Positions 35,120 to 43,291 of a stretch of 64,000 bases of DNA are shown here, piece by piece. Position numbers and translations under genes: made by a program. Below the pieces are notes generated by a model, which was given only the letters and a program-made list of their open reading frames with translations, was not told where the DNA came from and made no database searches. How positions within the stretch are numbered: the first letter of the stretch is position 1; every line of letters starts with the position of its first letter. This DNA is from Pontibacillus salipaludis (lineage in GTDB: Bacteria > Bacillota > Bacilli > Bacillales > BH030062): NCBI RefSeq assembly GCF_014642405.1, contig NZ_BMIN01000016.1:1-64000 (forward strand). The letters run 5' to 3'.

Positions 35120-36325
35120 ATGAGTTCTAACACACAATCTGCAAATCAAACTCAAAATAAAGGAGGCACTCTGGCGCTCTTAGCGCTAGCGATTAGTGCT
35201 TTTGGTATTGGAACTACAGAATTTGTTCCCGTAGGACTTCTCTCATCGATTGCTGATGATTTATCAATATCGATTACGTTGGCAGGCTTATTGATTTCTG
35301 GTTATGCTATTGGTGTATCGATTGGTGCACCGGTTCTTACCGCATTAACGTCGAACATGAATCGGAAAACGCTTCTCATGTCTTTAATGGTTTTGTTTAT
35401 AGTTGGTAACTCAGTAGCAGCGTTATCAACGAGTTTTACAGTCTTATTTATAGCTCGTTTTATTACAGCTTTCTCGCACGGAATATTCTTCTCTATTGGG
35501 GCAACAATTGCTGCCGATTTAGTTCCGCAACATAAGCGGGCCAGTGCGATTGCCTTCATGTTCACAGGGCTGACAGTTGCCACTGTAACAGGTGTTCCGC
35601 TTGGGACCTTTATTGGACAAGCCTTTGGTTGGAGAGCAACATTCTGGGGTGTAGCGTTACTTGGACTAATTGGTGTTCTTTCTAGTGCCATATTAGTTCC
35701 GAAAAACCTTAAAGAAGCACCACCAGCAAAATTTAGTGAACAGCTTAAGATCTTAACAAATGGTAAATTAATATTAGCTTTTGTTATTACTGGCTTAGGA
35801 TATGGAGGTACGTTCGTTGCATTCACGTATCTATCTCCAATATTAGAAGATATTACTGGATTTAGTGCAAACTGGGTAAGCATGATCCTAGTTCTTTACG
35901 GCCTTGCAGTTGCAATAGGTAACACAATTGGTGGGAAAGCATCTAACAAGAATCCACTTAAAGCACTGTTTTGGATGTTCGTATTCCAGGCTATTATTTT
36001 ATTCATCTTAGCGGTTACTGCGCCATTTAAAGTACTTGGTTTAATCACGATTTTCTTCATGGGTCTCTTTGCATTCATGAATGTTCCTGCATTACAAATT
36101 CTAGTCGTAAACCTAGCTGAAAAGTATGTACCATCTGCTGTCAACGTTGCGTCGGCATTAAACATTGCAGCCTTTAACGTTGGTATTGCGATCGGTTCTT
36201 TCGTTGGTGGGTTAGTTGTAGACTCGATCGGCCTTGAGCACACTCCATGGGTCGGTGCGGTCATGGTAGTAGGAGCTATTCTATTAACAGCTGTTCTTCG
36301 TTCAATGGAACGTAAAGAAGAATAG
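35120..36325 (+). CDS. MFS transporter (DHA1, AraJ/YdhP/YtbD-like)
   Basis: The 401-residue protein has 12 predicted membrane helices. It opens with FGIGTTEFVPVGLLSSIADDL and contains the helix 4-5 block RFITAFSHGIFFSIGATIAADL, features of the sugar-efflux/chloramphenicol-resistance DHA1 branch. It probably exports small molecules by proton antiport. ATG follows AAAGGAGG. A long leader with two identical-layout operator repeats and a hairpin suggests tight, inducible control. In B. subtilis, similar YtbD lies next to an HxlR-type regulator; none is adjacent here. Confidence 0.85.
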   Translation: MSSNTQSANQTQNKGGTLALLALAISAFGIGTTEFVPVGLLSSIADDLSISITLAGLLISGYAIGVSIGAPVLTALTSNMNRKTLLMSLMVLFIVGNSVAALSTSFTVLFIARFITAFSHGIFFSIGATIAADLVPQHKRASAIAFMFTGLTVATVTGVPLGTFIGQAFGWRATFWGVALLGLIGVLSSAILVPKNLKEAPPAKFSEQLKILTNGKLILAFVITGLGYGGTFVAFTYLSPILEDITGFSANWVSMILVLYGLAVAIGNTIGGKASNKNPLKALFWMFVFQAIILFILAVTAPFKVLGLITIFFMGLFAFMNVPALQILVVNLAEKYVPSAVNVASALNIAAFNVGIAIGSFVGGLVVDSIGLEHTPWVGAVMVVGAILLTAVLRSMERKEE

Positions 36326-36437
36326 TGTTGCATCGGAACGAATGATGTGAGCTACAAGTATGTAGATAAAGAGCTTAAACAAGAATGGTTAGAGCGTTCC
36401 TATCTTCACTTCACATCATCTGCTAATAGGCAGACCA

Positions 36438-36470
36438 ACGCCCAGGCTTTGAAGAGCCTGGGCACTTTTT
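36438..36470 (+). terminator. Terminator after the MFS gene
   Basis: GCCCAGGCT/AGCCTGGGC with six-base loop, then ACTTTTTATT. It lies about 110 bases after the stop; the stretch between shows no supported gene. Confidence 0.85.
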
Positions 36471-36518
36471 ATTGCATTTTGCTCCAATTTATGGATAAAA
36501 TTGGCCTGGGGGTGAGCG

Positions 36519-37034
36519 TTGGCTGTGGATCAAGAGAAAGTTAATCGTCCTCATTATCTTTTTATTGCTCTTTATTTTGTCAGTTTAGGATTCCTGATTT
36601 GGGCTCTTAAAAACATCTCGTTGAGCAATGCTTTGAGGTACGGGGCACCGTTATTAGTGGTAATCTCAAGTATTACATACATTCGTTCTAATAAGGTTCA
36701 ATCTTATGTACATAACTATTTGCAAGAAAAGGGAGCCACCCGAGGAATCCTTTTTCCTATCATAACAATCTTGCAAACGGTTTGTTTTATTGTGTTTCTC
36801 TATCAAGATCATGGAGCGTATGTCGTTAATGGTCAAAGTCGGTACGATGATTATATGTTTACAGAATTTAAATCGAAAACAGCTATTTCAGGCATATTCT
36901 TTTTGATGGGCATTCGAACAATGATCACAGGGGGGCTTGAAAAAAATAAAGCTTCGATATGGGGTGGTTTAGGTATCATTTTAATTTCTTTGGTCATGGT
37001 ATATAGACTAGGGATAAGCTATCACATATGGTAA
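36519..37034 (+). CDS. Hypothetical multi-pass membrane protein
   Basis: The 171-residue protein has about five hydrophobic helices (near 11-29, 37-53, 70-92, 122-140, 148-164). The start is TTG after GGGGGTGAGCG. A terminator follows. I recognise no family. Confidence 0.6.
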   Translation: MAVDQEKVNRPHYLFIALYFVSLGFLIWALKNISLSNALRYGAPLLVVISSITYIRSNKVQSYVHNYLQEKGATRGILFPIITILQTVCFIVFLYQDHGAYVVNGQSRYDDYMFTEFKSKTAISGIFFLMGIRTMITGGLEKNKASIWGGLGIILISLVMVYRLGISYHIW

Positions 37035-37052
37035 GCTGTTGAATAGCATTAG

Positions 37053-37086
37053 ATGGGGGAGCATTGCCGATGTGCTCTCCTTTTTA
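37053..37086 (+). terminator. Terminator after 36519-37034
   Basis: GGGGAGCA and TGCTCTCC arms around a nine-base loop, then TTTTT. Confidence 0.78.
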
Positions 37087-37133
37087 ATGTCTTTTAAAAA
37101 TAGGCGGATATATCTAAAGGAGGTAAAAAGGCT

Positions 37134-37163
37134 ATGTCTAAAGGTACATGCGTTCGCATTTAA
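37134..37163 (+). other. Possible nine-codon ORF with ideal ribosome site
   Basis: AAAGGAGGTAAAAAGGCT precedes ATG and the frame MSKGTCVRI-stop. The Shine-Dalgarno match is one of the strongest in the window, yet the frame is only nine codons. It could be a leader peptide for the membrane gene at 37289 or a decayed start. Confidence 0.35.
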
Positions 37164-37288
37164 AATAGTCTTTTGACCTATTGAAATGTGACAACCTATA
37201 ATGCTATAGATTCAATTGTTCCAAAAATGATTGAAAATTCTAACAATAATAGTATTATTAGGTTAACACTATAGAGAAGGGTGATGAT

Positions 37289-37867
37289 ATGGATCAGGTT
37301 TATTCACTAGTCGAGCTTTGGGACATCTTTAAGTTGGCGATTTTAGTAAGCTTAGTGGGTGCTTTAATAGGTCATTATAAGAGGAATGCTTGTATTTTAC
37401 TTCCGATTGTTAGCATTGATTTCAAGTTCAAGGGGTTTGAGGAGTGGAGCCGTTCTTCCCACCGTGGGTTGATCAAGGCGCTTATGCTGGTTGTTACGAT
37501 TGTGAATGCGTGCATTAGCTTCCTGTTGTTTTTAGTGGGAATTCGGTACGGAGATAATAAGAATACCGATCCAATCTTATTTGAGCTAGGAGTAATAGGA
37601 GATCTAATTATTGGGGTTGGCGCTGGTATTATTGCAAAGAGTACTGTGACGTTGACGGGTACAGAAAATCAGCTATCTATTATTGTGACGTCGTTATTAG
37701 CAGGTTATGCTGGGTTATCGTACATTCAAAAGTATCAAAAAGAATCTCTTGAAAATGCCTGTATTGATTATGAACAAAAATTAGCCTGCTCAGAAGAGGA
37801 TCGAAGCCCGCATGTGTACCGTAAGAAAGACTCTTCCGATGAAATTGCGGCAACAAAGGAACCATAA
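37289..37867 (+). CDS. Hypothetical membrane protein
   Basis: The protein has 192 residues with predicted membrane helices near 12-30, 63-85, 95-120 and 127-145, then a hydrophilic C-terminal tail ending KKDSSDEIAATKEP. ATG follows GAAGGGTGATGAT. Its gene lies 27 bases upstream of the YqzH-like gene. I recognise no family. Confidence 0.6.
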   Translation: MDQVYSLVELWDIFKLAILVSLVGALIGHYKRNACILLPIVSIDFKFKGFEEWSRSSHRGLIKALMLVVTIVNACISFLLFLVGIRYGDNKNTDPILFELGVIGDLIIGVGAGIIAKSTVTLTGTENQLSIIVTSLLAGYAGLSYIQKYQKESLENACIDYEQKLACSEEDRSPHVYRKKDSSDEIAATKEP

Positions 37868-37894
37868 ATACTACTCCACGGAAAGAGGTTTGTT

Positions 37895-38122
37895 ATGAAA
37901 GTCCGATTAACTCAAGAAGAGAGAGAGCAACTGGAATCATATTTACAGGTCTTGCAAAATCCTTTTGAATCCATTGCAAAACGAAGACTTGCGAAAAGTA
38001 AGTTTGATATGATTTACAATCGAGCAGCCGCAAGAACCGCGAACTCGCTAGGTTCTTGTATAAATAAAGAAAACCAAGCTGCTTGCTCAAACGAAGGGGA
38101 AGAAAATCCTTCCAACCTGTAG
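37895..38122 (+). CDS. yqzH: YqzH-like small protein
   Basis: The 75-residue protein's LTQEEREQLESYLQVLQNPF stretch and the following ESIAKRRLAKSKFDMIYNRA match what I remember of B. subtilis YqzH, which also sits directly before the yqjH DNA polymerase gene. Cytosolic, charged, function unknown. ATG follows GGAAAGAGGTTTGTT. Its stop lies in a terminator stem. Confidence 0.7.
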   Translation: MKVRLTQEEREQLESYLQVLQNPFESIAKRRLAKSKFDMIYNRAAARTANSLGSCINKENQAACSNEGEENPSNL

Positions 38123-38162
38123 AGAGCAGATCCAAACTCCCTATAGTTGGAAGGGTTTTTTT
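38108..38162 (+). terminator. Terminator after the YqzH-like gene
   Basis: CCTTCCAAC/GTTGGAAGG stem with a 29-base loop, then seven Ts. Confidence 0.8.
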
Positions 38163-38185
38163 CTGCTTAATTGCTTTACTAAGCT

Positions 38186-38235
38186 AACGCGTGCCAGACA
38201 CCCTTTACTGAGGTAAAGGGTGTCTGGCACGCGTT
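38186..38235. repeat. GTGCCAGACACCC palindrome, copy 1
   Basis: Perfect 23-bp arms (38186-38208/38213-38235) with loop TGAG, core GTGCCAGACACCCTTTAC. The family recurs at 39653, 42855 and 51616. Confidence 0.9.
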
Positions 38236-38293
38236 TGTTCTTTACTGTATTAAAGAGTAGTATGGCAGGAGAGCGTAGTAGAGGCATATATGT

Positions 38294-38318
38294 TACAATA
38301 CATATAGAACGAATGTTC
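38294..38318 (+). promoter_or_regulatory. LexA (SOS) box overlapping the dinB promoter
   Basis: GAACGAATGTTC (38307-38318) fits the Bacillus LexA/DinR consensus GAAC-RNRY-GTTC exactly. It sits eight bases after a -10-like TACAAT (38294-38299) and 23 bases before the DNA polymerase IV start, the right place for repression of a DNA-damage gene. Confidence 0.85.
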
Positions 38319-38341
38319 GTTAGAGAGGAGGTGTTCTGATT

Positions 38342-39613
38342 TTGTCGAAGTGGTATCCAAAGAACGGAAGAGTCATTTTTCATGTAGATATGAATAGTTT
38401 TTATGCGTCTGTAGAGATGGCCTATAATCCGGAATTAAAAGGGAAACCTCTTGCGATAGCGGGGAATCCTGAGGAACGAAAGGGAATCGTTGTAACTGCA
38501 AGTTATGAAGCCCGGGATAAAGGTGTAAAGACGACAATGCCCTTGTGGCAAGCGAGACGTCTTTGTCCGAATATGATTGTGATGCGTCCCAATTTTGAAC
38601 GCTATCGTAAGGCTTCAAGGGAAATGTTCTCGATACTTTCCCAAGTTACACCACTTGTACAACCTGTTTCGATTGACGAAGGATATATGGATATAACTGA
38701 TTGCGCTGATCAGGGCACCCCTCTAGAGATTGCGAAATGGATTCAAGATACGGTTATGGAACAGCTTGAACTTCCTTGTTCAATAGGTATTGCACCTAAC
38801 AAGTTCTTAGCTAAGATGGCTTCAGATATGAAGAAGCCAATGGGAATTACTGTCCTCAGAAAGCGTGATATTCCTAATAAATTATGGCCCATGCCAGTGC
38901 GTGAGATGTATGGTGTTGGAGAGAAAACGGCTGAGAAATTAAACGCTAGTCATATCCAAACAATTGAGGATCTTGCTAAAGCTGATGTTTATGTTTTAAA
39001 AGGGAAACTTGGGATTAACGGTGAACGACTTCAAAATCGTGCAAATGGTATTGATGATCGTTTGGTTGATCCTGATGCAGTGAGTGAATTCAAAAGCATT
39101 GGAAACTCTCAAACATTGCCTCATGATACAACGGATGATAATGAGATTACAAAACTACTGCGACAGTTATCTCAAAAAGTAGCAGACCGGATGGAAAATA
39201 AAGAAGTTGTTTCGAGAAACATCCAGTTAATGATTCGTTATCATGATCGTAAGACGATTACGAGAAGTAAGCAATTACCCGAATATATAAGTAAGGTGGA
39301 AGAGATCTATCAGTATGCAATGAAGCTATGGGAAGATCATTGGAACGGTGATCCTATAAGACTAATGGGCGTTACAGCGCAAGACCTTAGTGAAAAACAA
39401 GATGCGACTATGCAACTTGACTTATTCACATATGAGAGCGAAGCGAAAAACGAAAAATTGTACTCTGCTATAGGAGAACTTACTGATAAATATGGTACGA
39501 ATCCATTTAAGAAATTAAAAGCCAAACCAAAGGCAACGCCCACAACAAGTTTTCAGAAGGACTTTCTAGACGATTTCAAAAAAGTAAACCGATCTGACCA
39601 TGAAACAAACTAG
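38342..39613 (+). CDS. dinB: DNA polymerase IV (Y-family translesion polymerase)
   Basis: The 423-residue protein has the palm motif VIFHVDMNSFYASVEM (metal-binding Asp), YEARDKGVKTTMPLWQARRL, and VSIDEGYMDITD (catalytic Asp-Glu). Helix-hairpin-helix thumb (MYGVGEKTAEKLNA) and little-finger domains follow. It matches YqjH/DinB and copies damaged DNA. The start is TTG with AGGAGGTG upstream. A consensus LexA box overlaps the promoter. Its place after the YqzH-like gene matches B. subtilis. Confidence 0.95.
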   Translation: MSKWYPKNGRVIFHVDMNSFYASVEMAYNPELKGKPLAIAGNPEERKGIVVTASYEARDKGVKTTMPLWQARRLCPNMIVMRPNFERYRKASREMFSILSQVTPLVQPVSIDEGYMDITDCADQGTPLEIAKWIQDTVMEQLELPCSIGIAPNKFLAKMASDMKKPMGITVLRKRDIPNKLWPMPVREMYGVGEKTAEKLNASHIQTIEDLAKADVYVLKGKLGINGERLQNRANGIDDRLVDPDAVSEFKSIGNSQTLPHDTTDDNEITKLLRQLSQKVADRMENKEVVSRNIQLMIRYHDRKTITRSKQLPEYISKVEEIYQYAMKLWEDHWNGDPIRLMGVTAQDLSEKQDATMQLDLFTYESEAKNEKLYSAIGELTDKYGTNPFKKLKAKPKATPTTSFQKDFLDDFKKVNRSDHETN

Positions 39614-39637
39614 CGTTGATAGCTAGTTTGTTTTTTA
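39606..39637 (+). terminator. Terminator of dinB
   Basis: CAAACTAGC/GCTAGTTTG stem containing the dinB stop, then TTTTTT. Confidence 0.88.
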
Positions 39638-39652
39638 TTGCTTCACAGTAAG

Positions 39653-39702
39653 AAAGCGTGCCAGACACCCTTTAACCAAGTAAAGGGTGTCTGGCACGCT
39701 TT
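39653..39702. repeat. GTGCCAGACACCC palindrome, copy 2
   Basis: Perfect 22-bp arms (39653-39674/39681-39702), loop ACCAAG. It is nearly identical to copy 1, so the two bracket dinB. Confidence 0.9.
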
Positions 39703-39773
39703 TTCGCTTTATATAACTAAAGGGATAAATGTTTTGAAATGAAATGGTTTATTTAGTTCAAAAAATATTGTCT

Positions 39774-39848
39774 TCTGACATATACTGAGGTAAGATGAAA
39801 AGGAAGAGAAATGAAATGATTTTGTGTATATATTTCAAATTTTGAAAT
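39774..39848 (+). promoter_or_regulatory. Promoter region and palindrome before the ABC exporter
   Basis: TTGTCT and TAAGAT with 17-base spacing (about 39769-39797) look like a SigA promoter. ATTTCAAATTTTGAAAT (39832-39848) is a palindrome just before the ribosome site, a possible repressor site. Confidence 0.45.
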
Positions 39849-39860
39849 GGAGATGAGCGT

Positions 39861-40562
39861 ATGAGTATCGTGCTATGGAATGTAAACAGGATTTATCAAA
39901 GTGGTGAAGTAAACGTTCATGCGTTAAAGAATGCCTCAATTGAAATTCCTGATAAGCAAATCGTGGCTATTCTCGGTCCATCAGGTTCTGGTAAGTCTAC
40001 GTTACTCAATGTAATTGGAGGCATTGACCGTCATGATGAAGGAGAAATTACGGTTCATGACCATGATTTGACTAAAATGAAAGATAAGGAACTTACAGAA
40101 TACCGAAGGAACACCCTTGGCTTTATCTTTCAACAGTATAATCTCATGCCAACCTTAACAGTTGAAGAAAACGTAGAGGTAGGGAAAGAGTTAAGTCAAA
40201 ACCCTTTAAATATGAAAGATACGTTAGAAAAAGTTGGCATGTGGGACAAAAAGGATAAGTTTCCTTATCAATTAAGTGGGGGAGAACAACAGCGTGTTGC
40301 CATCGCGCGAGCACTTATAAAAAACCCTCGCGTACTTCTGTGTGATGAACCAACTGGCGCTTTAGATGAGGAGACAGGGAAGAAAATCCTTAGTCTTTTA
40401 AAATATGTAAATGAGACATATGGTACAACTGTTTGTATTATTACTCACAATAACGGTATCGGAGAAATGGCTCATAAGGTAGTTAGAATGAAAAGCGGTG
40501 AAATTATTGAGCACTATTATAATGAGGAACCGGTTGATCCAGAGAAGGTGAAATGGGTATGA
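39861..40562 (+). CDS. ABC transporter ATPase (MacB/LolD-type exporter)
   Basis: The 233-residue protein has Walker [11 protein letters not shown]-loop IFQQYNLMP, signature LSGGEQQR, Walker [13 protein letters not shown] and the switch His in [13 protein letters not shown] is typical of the MacB/FtsE class that pairs with FtsX-like permeases. ATG follows GGAGATGAGCGT. The stop overlaps the permease start (ATGA), so the two form one transporter operon. The substrate is unknown; antimicrobial peptide or lipoprotein handling is common in the class. Confidence 0.92.
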   Translation: MSIVLWNVNRIYQSGEVNVHALKNASIEIPDKQIVAILGPSGSGKSTLLNVIGGIDRHDEGEITVHDHDLTKMKDKELTEYRRNTLGFIFQQYNLMPTLTVEENVEVGKELSQNPLNMKDTLEKVGMWDKKDKFPYQLSGGEQQRVAIARALIKNPRVLLCDEPTGALDEETGKKILSLLKYVNETYGTTVCIITHNNGIGEMAHKVVRMKSGEIIEHYYNEEPVDPEKVKWV

Positions 40563-42835
40563 TCCTTAGAAAAAGTATACTTCGTCAATTTAAGGAGAAG
40601 AAATTTCAGTATTTTGGTGTAATCATTCTTCTACTATTATCTATTATGCTGTATGTATCCATGTCAATGGGAATCTCGACTTTGGATAACCGAAATGATC
40701 AATTTAAAGAAGAATACATGCAGGAAGATTTCCATATGATTTTAGCTAATGAAGTGTCTTCAGATCAACTTGAAGAATGGGAAAAGAATTATAATTTATC
40801 TTTAGAAGAACGACTTTACGGAGATATTCCTTACAATGGGAATGGAACAACTCTTAGGCTATTCTCAAATACAAATAAGATCAACATCCCTTACGCCTCG
40901 GAAGGGAAACTGCCTGAAGAAGCAGACGAGATCGCTCTATCTCCCGTTTTCGCTAAAGCTCATCATATTACCGTTGGAGATGAAATCGATGTAAAGGGCC
41001 GAACATTAAAGGTAACAGGCTTAGTGTATCTTCCGGATTATATTTATGTTCTTGAACGTGAAAGTGATCTTCTTAGTGATCCGAATACGTTTGGAATCGG
41101 GATGACGACTGAACATACCCTTCAATCTATTGCTGATAAAACAGTAACTCAAATTTTAGGGAACGAGGCATCAGAAGAAGAAAGGAATGCCTTTAAATCC
41201 GCTGTTACGGAAAACTATTCTTTGTTGAAATGGATGAACCAAGAAGAGAATCCTAGAATTCAATTTGTAGAATCAGAGATTGAAAGTTCAGAGACGATGA
41301 TTACAACACTACCGCTATTTATATTAGCGTTATCTGTTTTTATGGTTCTTATGATTATGAAGCGACGGTTAGAAATGCAACGAAAAGAAATTGGAACCAT
41401 GAAAGCGTTAGGCTATCGGAACAGTGAACTGACAAAGCATTATATGATGTATGCGACTATTATTGGACTCGTTGGGTCTATTTTAGGCGTGACAGCTGGT
41501 GCAGCTTTATCGATTCCCATAACCGACCTATATTCCAATTACTTCAATCTACCTAGCATTTCATACTTTGATTGGGATCCTAGAGTACTTGTAATTGGCT
41601 TCTTCGTGCCAAATATAATATTACTCATCATGACGTATTTTGTTATCAAAAAACCGTTGCAACAGTCTCCGCTCGATTTATTACGGCCAAAGGATACATC
41701 AAAAGGGAAGAAGTCATTATTAGAACGATTGCCGATTATTAACAAAGGGAGCTTTATTTCACGCTTTCGTATTCGACTGTTAGCCAGAAGTAAAGCAAGA
41801 GCTGTTTACATTCTTTTGGGGGTTATGTTTTCAAGTATTCTATTGATCTTTGGAGCTACGATGTACAAAGGAATGGACGGAATTGTGGATTCAACCTATA
41901 AAGATATCATGACATATAATTACGCTGCTCATTTCAAAACCTTACAACAAGAAGAGACAACTAAAGGCGAAAGTCCCTTTACAGTAGCTGAAGCAGATAT
42001 TATCGAAATAAATGGAGAAAAAGCCAAGGAAATTGAGCAACAGTCTATGATTTACGGGATAGAACCTGACACTGAACACATTCAGCTCCAAACCGAAGAT
42101 GGGAAACTACTTCATTCAACACTTAAAAATGGAGTGGTGTTAAGCGAACCGTTTGCAAGTGCGCTAGGTCTTTCAAAAGGGGATACGATTACTCTTGAAA
42201 ATGCGTACAACAACAAGACGATAGAGAAAGAAGTCACAGGAATAGCTAAGGTTTATATTGGTTTTTCTATTTATAGTGAGCGAAGTGAAGTCAACGAATT
42301 TCTTGGCTATCCAAAAGGGGTATATACGGCCAAATGGACAGAAGATAAGCCAGATAACTCGGAAGACGTATTATTTATAGAGAATAAGCAAGATATTATA
42401 GAGAACTTCGAATCAACGTCTTCCTTAACCCGTTATTCTGTCTTTGGAATAGCAGGTTTCGCATTCTTAATTGGAGTTATTGTCTTAACACTTATTACGA
42501 ATCTAATTGTAGAAGAGAATTCGCCTTCTATTTCTCTGTTTAAAGTTATGGGGTACAAAGACCAAGAAATTTCTAGGCTAATGATTAACGTTTATACGCC
42601 AATCGTCCTTCTAGGATTCCTTTTATCTGTTCCTATTGGAATTCTTAGCATTGAACAGCTTATGAATTCAATAGTTGAACAAACAGGATTTGCAATGCCT
42701 GTTCAATTGAGCTGGTTAATGATTCTGATTAGTCTTATGATCATCCTATTCACGTATTACGTCTCGCTTTTCTTATCTAGAAGAAAACTAAAAAACGTCT
42801 CTCTTCAAGAAGCTCTTAACAAACAACAAGATTAA
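40559..42835 (+). CDS. ABC transporter permease with two FtsX domains
   Basis: The 758-residue protein has an N-terminal helix (about 13-36) and large extracytoplasmic domains. The first FtsX block (about 248-370; MKRRLEMQRKEIGTMKALGY) is mirrored by a second (about 620-755; ISLFKVMGYKDQEISRLMIN), with roughly eight membrane helices in all. It partners the ATPase upstream in a MacB-like or BceB-like complex. ATG at 40559 (ATGA overlap, AAGGTGA seven bases before it) is preferred over ATG at 40553. Confidence 0.9.
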   Translation: MILRKSILRQFKEKKFQYFGVIILLLLSIMLYVSMSMGISTLDNRNDQFKEEYMQEDFHMILANEVSSDQLEEWEKNYNLSLEERLYGDIPYNGNGTTLRLFSNTNKINIPYASEGKLPEEADEIALSPVFAKAHHITVGDEIDVKGRTLKVTGLVYLPDYIYVLERESDLLSDPNTFGIGMTTEHTLQSIADKTVTQILGNEASEEERNAFKSAVTENYSLLKWMNQEENPRIQFVESEIESSETMITTLPLFILALSVFMVLMIMKRRLEMQRKEIGTMKALGYRNSELTKHYMMYATIIGLVGSILGVTAGAALSIPITDLYSNYFNLPSISYFDWDPRVLVIGFFVPNIILLIMTYFVIKKPLQQSPLDLLRPKDTSKGKKSLLERLPIINKGSFISRFRIRLLARSKARAVYILLGVMFSSILLIFGATMYKGMDGIVDSTYKDIMTYNYAAHFKTLQQEETTKGESPFTVAEADIIEINGEKAKEIEQQSMIYGIEPDTEHIQLQTEDGKLLHSTLKNGVVLSEPFASALGLSKGDTITLENAYNNKTIEKEVTGIAKVYIGFSIYSERSEVNEFLGYPKGVYTAKWTEDKPDNSEDVLFIENKQDIIENFESTSSLTRYSVFGIAGFAFLIGVIVLTLITNLIVEENSPSISLFKVMGYKDQEISRLMINVYTPIVLLGFLLSVPIGILSIEQLMNSIVEQTGFAMPVQLSWLMILISLMIILFTYYVSLFLSRRKLKNVSLQEALNKQQD

Positions 42836-42854
42836 ATTTGATAGACTTTATCAC

Positions 42855-42881
42855 AGTAAAGGGTGCCTGGCACCCTTTACT
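42855..42881. repeat. GTGCCTGGCACCC palindrome, copy 3 (short form)
   Basis: AGTAAAGGGTGCC and GGCACCCTTTACT around a single central base. It shares its core with the other copies and follows the permease gene, so it may also work as a terminator stem. Confidence 0.8.
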
Positions 42882-42949
42882 CATTTAGAGCATTCAATAA
42901 CAAGGGGTTTACAGATTTGTATCGTTTTGGTAATGTTGTAGCAATTATA

Positions 42950-43226
42950 ATATAAGCTATGAAGAGAAGAGTAGATCATATCGTTTCTTTCAGAGAGCTC
43001 TCGGTTGGTGAAAGAGGGTAGAAGCGCCTGATTGAAACAAGCCTCTGAGCTGCGCATGGGAACTAGTTGTGGGATCATGTGCCAGGAGCTCCTGTTACAG
43101 AGCTAGGGTATAAGCAAAGAATGCCGTACCTGAAAAGGTTAATATGGTGACATATTAACGAATTGGGGTGGCACCGCGGAAAAACCCGCCCCCAAGATGA
43201 ACAAATCTTGGGGGTGGGTTTTTTTA
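42950..43226 (+). promoter_or_regulatory. T-box leader controlling an MFS transporter
   Basis: All T-box landmarks are present: stem I with AGTA (42970-42973), AGAGAG and GGTTGGTG (42991-43010 region), the 14-base T-box core TTGGGGTGGCACCGCG near 43163-43178, and a strong terminator 43183-43220 (16-bp arms, T-run). The specifier loop lies in GAAACAA (43034-43040): AAC (Asn, 43036-43038) or ACA (Thr). The TGGC in the antiterminator pairs with a tRNA ending GCCA, which favours tRNA-Asn. Specificity is inferred; the T-box itself is clear. Confidence 0.9.
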
Positions 43227-43291
43227 TGTTGAAATTAATACAGATTCATTCTTCCTAAATCACATCTAATCTTGCTGGAGGAGGGAAATGA

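Noticed and set aside
36347-36544. 65-codon frame after the MFS gene
   Set aside because: It runs through the MFS terminator hairpin and has no ribosome site.
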